Below are positions 43,928-48,682 of a stretch of 48,682 nucleotides of DNA, piece by piece. The notes under the pieces are model-generated. The model searched no databases. It was given only the letters and a program-made list of their open reading frames with translations, and was not told the origin of the DNA. The DNA is from Planctomycetota bacterium. Lineage in GTDB: Bacteria > Planctomycetota > Planctomycetia > Pirellulales > Pirellulaceae. Both the position numbers and the translations under genes were made by a program. Within the stretch, counting starts at the first letter, position 1; each line of letters opens with the position of its first letter. The DNA lies in contig JACNKX010000079.1 in assembly GCA_014381825.1 (NCBI GenBank), forward strand, positions 1-48,682, written 5' to 3'.

Positions 43928-45724
43928 TCACTCTCGCTTAGTTTCGCCGATTTTGGTTCGGTACGCCTTCAACTCGACCCATGTCAGCTTGCCGTCTTTG
44001 TTGGCGTCGGCATGCGGATGCGTGGCGAAGTACTTGTCTTTCCAGGCTTCAGCGTCGCTCCTTGGCTTGGCGGCTTGCTTCGGCTGCCAGACAGGTTGCG
44101 TCGGTATTGTGCCTGGCTTTGGAAGTCTCGATTGGAGCTTCTCGCGAAATGCGGCAAGCCGAGATGCTTGCTCTGGCAAGTCCGCGAGGTTGTTCCATTC
44201 GTAGGGATCTTCAGTCTCGTCGTACAGTTCTTCCTTGCCGTTGGAGTAGCGGATGTAACGCCAATCCTTCGACCGCAGCGAATAACTTTCCTGCGCCGGA
44301 TCGTACTTCATTCTCCATTTGTAAAGTGCCGTCAACACTGCATCGGGGCCTGACCATTCACCCGACTTTGGATTCTCCAACAACGGCTTGATACTGTGGC
44401 CGTCGAGCGCGTGGCCTTTGTCCGACTCCTTCGTGTCACCGGTCAAGCTGCAGAGATCGATCAGCGTTGGATAAAGATCAATCAGCGAGACAGGTTGGTC
44501 GCATTTGCGTCCGGCGGCGGCTGTTCCCGGAGCGCGGACAATCAAAGGCACTTGTGTGCTTTCCTGCCAGAGCGAGTTTTTGTAGAGGTAGTCTTTCTCG
44601 CCCATGCCCCATCCATGGTCGCTGGTGAGAACAATAATGGTGTTGTCCTTAAGCGTTGTTCGATCAACGACATCGAGGATTCTACCAAACTGTTCGTCGA
44701 CCGACGCAACACTCGCTAGATACGCTTGAATAAACAGTCGCAACGCTTCGTCTCGCGACTTGTACGACGCAGCAAGATTCGTAAACAGCCGCGATCCCAT
44801 GTCCGCCGTACGTGGTGAATCAGGTTCCCTATCGTTTGGGATGCTGCGAACCGAGAGAGCATGAGTGTCTTCGACGTCGCCGGGTCGGATAACAGGCAGT
44901 TCGATCGAGTCGAGGGGAAACATTTTGAAGAATCGCTGCGGGACAATCAGCGGCGTGTGCGGGCGAATGAAACCCACTCCCATAAAGAACGGTTTGCCGT
45001 CCGAGTCGTCTGCGAGCTGTAGTAGATTCTCGACTGCCCAGTTTCCGTTTCGTTCATCAGGCGTCAAGTCTCTGTCTTCTTGCGAAGCGACACGCAGTGC
45101 GTGAGACTTGATTCCCCAGTCCCCGTTTCTCCAAGTTAACGGTTTGCCTTCTGGAGTTTCGCGCCCGGACAGGTTTACGAACGGTCCGAATGAACCATCG
45201 ACGGCACCAATGTCACGGTACGGTGCCGGAACATCTGGATGGGCGACTTTGTCTGTGCCATCGAATGCAAACGGTCCATAGTCAGCCGGATTGCCGTATT
45301 CATTCCACTCATTGCGCACCATGTGGTGCATCAACTTTCCGGTTCCAAGTGTCAAATACCCGTTGGCACGAAAGTGATCCATCATCGTGCGCGAATTCTG
45401 CAACACTTCATACTTGTCCCAACGTTCAAATCCGTAGCAGCCTGAGTTGTGAGGATCGATTCCAGTAAACAAACTCGCTCGGGACGGCCCACAGATCGGA
45501 ATGTTGCAATGAGCTTGTGTAAACGCAACGCCGCTTCGAGCCAGTCGCGCCATGTTCGGCGTTCGCGCATTCGGATGTCCGCCGAAGCCTTCGACATAGT
45601 CGTTCAGGTCGTCGCAGATGATGAGAATGACGTTGGGCTGTTCTGCGGCGGCAACCGGTTGACCAACCGTGACAACGCACCAACAGAGTACGCTTAATAG
45701 GATGATTTTCGTCAAATTCGGCAT
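43928..45724 (-). CDS. Exported sulfatase with C-terminal EF-hand-like motif
   Basis: From ATG 45724 the 598-residue sulfatase has a signal peptide (residues ~6-27), ILIICDDLNDYVEGFGGHPN, the formylglycine site Cys78 in CGPSRASLFTG, VGFIRPHTPLIVPQ and IIVLTSDHGWGMGEKDYLYK, all typical of choline/iduronate-sulfatase-like members. Near residue 575 comes DANKDGKLTWVEL, a canonical EF-hand calcium loop, in an appended tail following a Pro/Lys linker. Calcium-binding tails can anchor or stabilise secreted proteins (inference). An upstream in-frame extension to 45826 overlaps the ThuA gene and is rejected. It starts eight bases after the ThuA-like gene, so the two are surely co-transcribed. Confidence 0.92.
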   Translation of the reverse strand: MPNLTKIILLSVLCWCVVTVGQPVAAAEQPNVILIICDDLNDYVEGFGGHPNARTPNMARLARSGVAFTQAHCNIPICGPSRASLFTGIDPHNSGCYGFERWDKYEVLQNSRTMMDHFRANGYLTLGTGKLMHHMVRNEWNEYGNPADYGPFAFDGTDKVAHPDVPAPYRDIGAVDGSFGPFVNLSGRETPEGKPLTWRNGDWGIKSHALRVASQEDRDLTPDERNGNWAVENLLQLADDSDGKPFFMGVGFIRPHTPLIVPQRFFKMFPLDSIELPVIRPGDVEDTHALSVRSIPNDREPDSPRTADMGSRLFTNLAASYKSRDEALRLFIQAYLASVASVDEQFGRILDVVDRTTLKDNTIIVLTSDHGWGMGEKDYLYKNSLWQESTQVPLIVRAPGTAAAGRKCDQPVSLIDLYPTLIDLCSLTGDTKESDKGHALDGHSIKPLLENPKSGEWSGPDAVLTALYKWRMKYDPAQESYSLRSKDWRYIRYSNGKEELYDETEDPYEWNNLADLPEQASRLAAFREKLQSRLPKPGTIPTQPVWQPKQAAKPRSDAEAWKDKYFATHPHADANKDGKLTWVELKAYRTKIGETKRE

Positions 45725-45732
45725 TCGGTGTT

Positions 45733-46617
45733 CTATTTTGGTTCGACCGATGCGGGCTTGAACGTAGCAAGATTGGGGAGAGTTGAATGTACACCGCGTT
45801 CTGGCACTTCCAGTTTGGCGGTCCAAGCGATGCCGTTGAGGATGAAGCGACGGAGGTCTTCGATCTTCCAGCTGCGATAAAAGTGTGGCATCACGATGCC
45901 AAAGCCACGACCGCTATCAGCACGCTCGATACACCACGACACCGTTTCGGGCTTTGGGTTCTCCGGCGGTAGCAAGGACGATGCGAGCAGTGTAACGTTC
46001 GCCGCTTGTTTGTTGCCGTCTTTGCCAAAGTAGTTGTTGATGTATGGTTCGTCGTGCAGCGTAAACGGTTGGCAGCCTTGCCAAATTGGATGCATTGCCG
46101 CGGCAGGAGTGATCTTCGCAGCAGGATAGATTCTCGCAATGGATTGATGGTGCGCGCATCGTGTGGCAAAGTAACCGCCCATCCAATGCAAGAGAGGATG
46201 CTCGCCATCCGCAGCAACGTCTTCGGCTCGTAATCCCGTCGCATAATGGACGCACACGATCCCGCAGCCACTTTCCATCATCTGCCCGAGCTTCTTTAGC
46301 GTGTTTTTTGCGTTCGGCAAACGATTTGGCGGGAAGGTGTCGCCGGTGAACACAATCGTTGATGCTGCATCGAGCACCTTCTGATCAGTCGGCCATTCGT
46401 TAAACAAGTCGACTTTTACATCGGGCAAATCGTCTGCGGTCTCCAAACAGTGCTTCATCAGTCTCCCACCGGCAGCGACTTCATGCGTTCCTGGCGGATG
46501 GCTGGACGGGCCGACGATGATCACGACTCGCGTTTCGGCCACGACAAGTCGCGGCTGTAGATTTGCCGCGACGAATGTGCCAAGTAAGAGCAAAAGAATC
46601 TGTGTGATGGTGTTCAT
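45733..46617 (-). CDS. Exported ThuA-like domain protein
   Basis: From ATG 46617 the 294-residue protein has a signal peptide (ITQILLLLLGTFVAANLQ, residues ~4-21) and a ThuA-like fold: VVIIVGPSSHPPGTHEVAAGG, then LETADDLPDVKVDLFNEWPT, GIVCVHYATG, HPLLHWMGGYF, RIYPAAKITPAAAMHPIWQG and GRGFGIVMPHFYRSWKIEDLRR. ThuA-like domains have a class I glutamine-amidotransferase-like fold and are linked to sugar use; the exact reaction is not established. In planctomycetes the exported form is common near sulfatases and cytochromes. It is the first gene of the run and sits just upstream of an EF-hand sulfatase. The in-frame extension to 46734 reads through a repeat hairpin and is rejected. Confidence 0.88.
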   Translation of the reverse strand: MNTITQILLLLLGTFVAANLQPRLVVAETRVVIIVGPSSHPPGTHEVAAGGRLMKHCLETADDLPDVKVDLFNEWPTDQKVLDAASTIVFTGDTFPPNRLPNAKNTLKKLGQMMESGCGIVCVHYATGLRAEDVAADGEHPLLHWMGGYFATRCAHHQSIARIYPAAKITPAAAMHPIWQGCQPFTLHDEPYINNYFGKDGNKQAANVTLLASSLLPPENPKPETVSWCIERADSGRGFGIVMPHFYRSWKIEDLRRFILNGIAWTAKLEVPERGVHSTLPNLATFKPASVEPK

Positions 46618-46646
46618 ACGTGTGTGTTTCCAAACGAACGAGTTAT

Positions 46647-46804
46647 CCCGGGCCTTTATCGCAAAGCGGTTAAACTCCAAAGCCCGGGGTCGCGACGTTT
46701 CGTCGCGCACCCCAGGAAACTTAATCAGCAACATTGTAACGCTTTCAGCGTAATCGAGATCTTGTATTGCTAACCCATGGTGCGCGGCAGACCGCGACCC
46801 TGGG
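46647..46804. repeat. Inverted pair of REP-like hairpins (REPIN-like)
   Basis: Two copies of one hairpin type lie in the 300-base gap 46618-46917. Copy 1 (46686-46713: GGGGTCGCGACG, loop TTT, CGTCGCG-C-ACCCC) and copy 2 (46774-46804, opposite orientation) share the core AGCCC[A/G]GGGTCGCG...CGCGCACC. Outside copy 1, CCCGGGCCTTT (46647-46657) and AAAGCCCGGG (46679-46688) also pair. The arrangement, two REP units facing each other, is that of REPIN elements. The gap has no gene; the ThuA promoter must lie here. Confidence 0.6.
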
Positions 46805-46917
46805 CTGAGATGTTAAACCACGTTGCGGTGAAGAGTGAAGATCGGAACGATCCTGCTTCTATCAAATGATACCTCTAACGTTCGATACGACTGATGGAGA
46901 AAACCCAACAGCGTATT

Positions 46918-47832
46918 CTAACTGCCCGCTCCGATCCGTTCCGCCGCTTGGGCGTTCTTTGCCTTCTTTTCCGCATCTCGCTGTTTCTTCTTGCTCGCTC
47001 GAATTCGCGCCCGCTCCTTCTCGCGTTCCGTGGGTGGCTTTACCGGCGACTTGACATCAGGACGTTTCTCGCCGCCAGTAATCGGATCTGCCATTTGATC
47101 AATCCATTTGTCGAACGCCAGACTTAATTGCTTCACCACATCTGTATTTTTACCCGCTACGTTCTTCGTCTCCGCAGGATCATCAGCCAGATTGACAAGC
47201 TCGATTTGGCCGCGCTCCCCATGTAGCTTCCAATCACCTTGACGCACGGCCCATTCGTCCTCCTGCCCCTTACTCCAGTAAAGCGTATCGTGATGCGACT
47301 TCGATTCGCCAGCCATCAATGGCAGCAGGCTCTTACCATCGAACTCGTGCTTCACAGGCATACGGTCGATCGCATCAAGTGCCGTTGGCAAAATGTCGAA
47401 TGAAATCACGGGTGTGTCGACAGTTTTACCGCCCTCGAACCTAGCGGGCCAACTGACAATAAACGGCGTGCGAATACCGCCTTCATCCAGACTGCTTTTG
47501 AAGCCGCGTAACGGCGTGTTGTTAGCGCTCATTGCTTTCGAACCACCGTTGTCAGTTAGAATGAACAGAATTGTGTTATCGAACAATCCTTCCTGCTTCA
47601 GCTTCCCAACCACCTCGCCGACGCCGTCGTCCAAGTGCTTTAGCATCGCCATCAGGATGGTTCGTTTCCTGCTCAATCCGGGGAACTTCGCTTGATACGC
47701 ACTTATGTCTTCCTTCGGTGCTTCAGCAGGAGCGTGGACGGCGTTGTAGGCGAGATACAGGAAGAACGGTCGCTCCTTGTTGCGATCAATGAACGTGACC
47801 GCTTCTTCAGTCAGAACCGAAGCGCGCTCAGA
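46918..47832 (-). pseudogene. Sulfatase lacking its N-terminal catalytic half
   Basis: An open frame of 304 residues without a natural start codon encodes only the C-terminal part of an exported sulfatase: VLTEEAVTFIDRNKERPFFLYLAYN, VHAPAEAP, LKHLDDGVGEVVGKL, ILFILTDNGGSKAMSANNTPLRG (with a break at GG), GGIRTPFIVSWPA, SFDILPTALDAI and the C-terminal LVNLADDPAETKNVA, followed by a Lys/Arg/Glu-rich tail. The signal peptide, first metal site and formylglycine Cys are absent. An in-frame TGA at 47833-47835 closes the frame upstream, and immediately beyond it lies the stop of an unrelated small gene. The gene was therefore cut, probably by insertion or deletion, at about 47833-47880. A TTG at 47676 could start a fragment, but it would not be catalytic. 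Confidence 0.85.
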
Positions 47833-47838
47833 TCACTG

Positions 47839-48204
47839 CTAAACTCGCGACGCTCGAACCGGATGAATGGTGGCTGCTCGACTTGAGCACTCACCTAGCG
47901 GTAGATCGAACCACGCTCGCCCGTTGGTGTCGTCGTGGGTGGGTTCTGCGTACGCCTTCTGTAGCAACGCTGCTACTTGCAAGATGTTGTCAGCGGGAAT
48001 GCTCATCTTCTCCACAACTTTCTCGCCGTCTTTCTTGTATTCGCGAGAAAGAACGAAGTTCCACTTCGTGAATTCGTGGCCATCTGAACGGCGCGTATGC
48101 TGATTCTCCCAGCCCGCTACATCGATCGGATAGTCGCTAACGCGGACCTTGGGAGCGTTACTGGACGAATTGTCTTCATAGGATGGGTTCTGTTTCTCTG
48201 GCAT
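47839..48204 (-). CDS. Small hypothetical protein, mobile-element-type
   Basis: From ATG 48204 the ~121-residue protein reads VRVSDYPIDVAGWENQ, HEFTKWNFVLSREYKKDGE and SIPADNILQVAALLQKAYAE, then ends GECSSRAATIHPVRASRV. The middle resembles small proteins carried by plasmids and integrative elements that contain a WEN...SRSYKD...DLLxxAxLxxxAY pattern; their function is not established, though single-stranded DNA or regulator roles have been suggested by fold. It overlaps the end of the upstream helix-turn-helix gene. The 3' end abuts the sulfatase fragment, so its last ~15 residues may come from the junction. I place it with the accessory sequence that broke the sulfatase. Confidence 0.55.
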   Translation of the reverse strand: MPEKQNPSYEDNSSSNAPKVRVSDYPIDVAGWENQHTRRSDGHEFTKWNFVLSREYKKDGEKVVEKMSIPADNILQVAALLQKAYAEPTHDDTNGRAWFDLPLGECSSRAATIHPVRASRV

Positions 48205-48520
48205 TGGATGAAATGGAATAGTACGTGACGAGAATGCCTGCATCTGAGGAGCAAGTCAACTGAAAATGTTGAGCCAGTTGCCGCGATGTCTTAGCAATGC
48301 CGATGCGACTCCAGTTCGCAATTACCGCAAGCGCGACTGCAGCAGTAGTCCAATTGTTGGCATGAATGCGAAAGGGTGGAATGCCAAGTTTATCTCGGTA
48401 GTAGCGGGCTGTGTCTGTCGGCACTCCTAAGACTTTGGCAGCTTCGCGGTCGACCATCTTGCCGAGCACGCTGCGTAGTTGTTCTTCCGTAATCTTCACT
48501 TTGTCTGGCTGGCTGGGCAT
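48176..48520 (-). CDS. Small protein with helix-turn-helix-like N-terminus
   Basis: The 114-residue protein has at residues ~8-48 KVKITEEQLRSVLGKMVD, then REAAKVLGVPTDTARYYRDKLG, the pattern of a short DNA-binding helix-turn-helix like those of resolvase-tail or Hin-type domains (REAAKVLGV...ARYYRDKLGI). The C-terminal half is hydrophobic in places (TTAAVALAVIANWSRIGIA) but too short and polar for a clear membrane segment. It overlaps the next small gene by 29 bases, suggesting co-expression. No relative is recognised with certainty; it could regulate the pair or belong to an integrated element whose other end is beyond 48682. Confidence 0.5.
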   Translation of the reverse strand: MPSQPDKVKITEEQLRSVLGKMVDREAAKVLGVPTDTARYYRDKLGIPPFRIHANNWTTAAVALAVIANWSRIGIAKTSRQLAQHFQLTCSSDAGILVTYYSISSNARETEPIL

Positions 48521-48682
48521 GGTGGGCCTTCACGAAAAGTAGAGCACCGCCACCACTCGTGCGAAAAGCGAAAGACTGGACAAGATCACCACAACGAAGA
48601 CCAGGATTAGCAAGCCCCTTAGCTTATTGAGGTTCCCCAAAGTTAGTAGACAGTGAGTCATCTTATGTCATGCTTGTCATGA

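Noticed and set aside
45725-45826. Extension of the EF-hand sulfatase to 45826
   Set aside because: It overlaps the ThuA-like gene and would bury the signal peptide 34 residues in.
46618-46734. Extension of the ThuA-like gene to 46734
   Set aside because: The codons run through a REP-like hairpin, and a proper signal peptide starts at ATG 46617.

Overview
The window looks like a piece of a planctomycete chromosome (Pirellula/Rhodopirellula type). The main reasons are a co-directional block of secreted sulfatases with the Tat-exported and c-type-cytochrome families typical of that phylum (DUF1501, DUF1552, DUF1592-type and DUF1549/DUF1553 proteins), a ThuA-like protein, a TonB-dependent receptor, and several kinds of hairpin-forming dispersed repeats between and even inside genes. 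No tRNA, rRNA, CRISPR array or complete insertion sequence was seen.

Layout. 1-1488 is accessory: the 5' part of a minus-strand SIR2-like gene (GTG start, cut by the left edge) and a small hypothetical gene. 1485-3419 is a HemD-HemE fusion for tetrapyrrole synthesis. 3534-9077 is the SOS-type mutagenesis cassette imuA-imuB-dnaE2 behind a palindrome that overlaps its predicted -10. 9074-11338 (minus) is a TonB-dependent receptor, and 11644-13014 a membrane-anchored LysM/L,D-transpeptidase. 13131-15964 is an agmatine-to-putrescine pair (aguB, aguA) plus an unknown gene. 16291-20269 is a 2-oxoacid:ferredoxin oxidoreductase operon in which korA-korB is bracketed by two related CBS-domain genes. 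20428-29426 (minus) holds a receiver-domain protein, gltD, gltB, a LysR regulator coupled to gltB, and an SDR dehydrogenase. 29623-30724 is prfB with its +1 programmed frameshift. 30758-32348 holds two hypothetical genes, the second with a striking repeated peptide. 32345-46617 is one long minus-strand run: ThuA-like, three sulfatases, PSD1-type cytochrome, DUF1501, DUF1592-type cytochrome and DUF1552. 46618-48682 has an inverted pair of repeat hairpins, a sulfatase that has lost its N-terminal catalytic half, and two small genes of mobile-element character abutting the break.

How the genes work together. imuA/imuB/dnaE2 form the alternative translesion synthesis machine. AguA and AguB are consecutive steps (agmatine to N-carbamoylputrescine to putrescine). 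KorAB and GltBD both handle 2-oxoglutarate, at the carbon and nitrogen branches, and the flanking CBS proteins could pass an adenylate signal to KorAB (inference). The sulfatase/PSD/DUF1501 run probably acts in the periplasm or at the outer surface on sulfated polysaccharides (inference from family and signals).

The observations most worth a second look are the SIR2-like gene with an integrase-arm-like N-terminus, the protein with repeated SVADMLAAAR motifs, a dispersed repeat read in frame inside the PSD1 gene, three convergent gene pairs with interlocked 4-nt stop codons, the palindrome at the imu promoter, the CBS-flanked KorAB operon, and the sulfatase truncation junction at about 47833.
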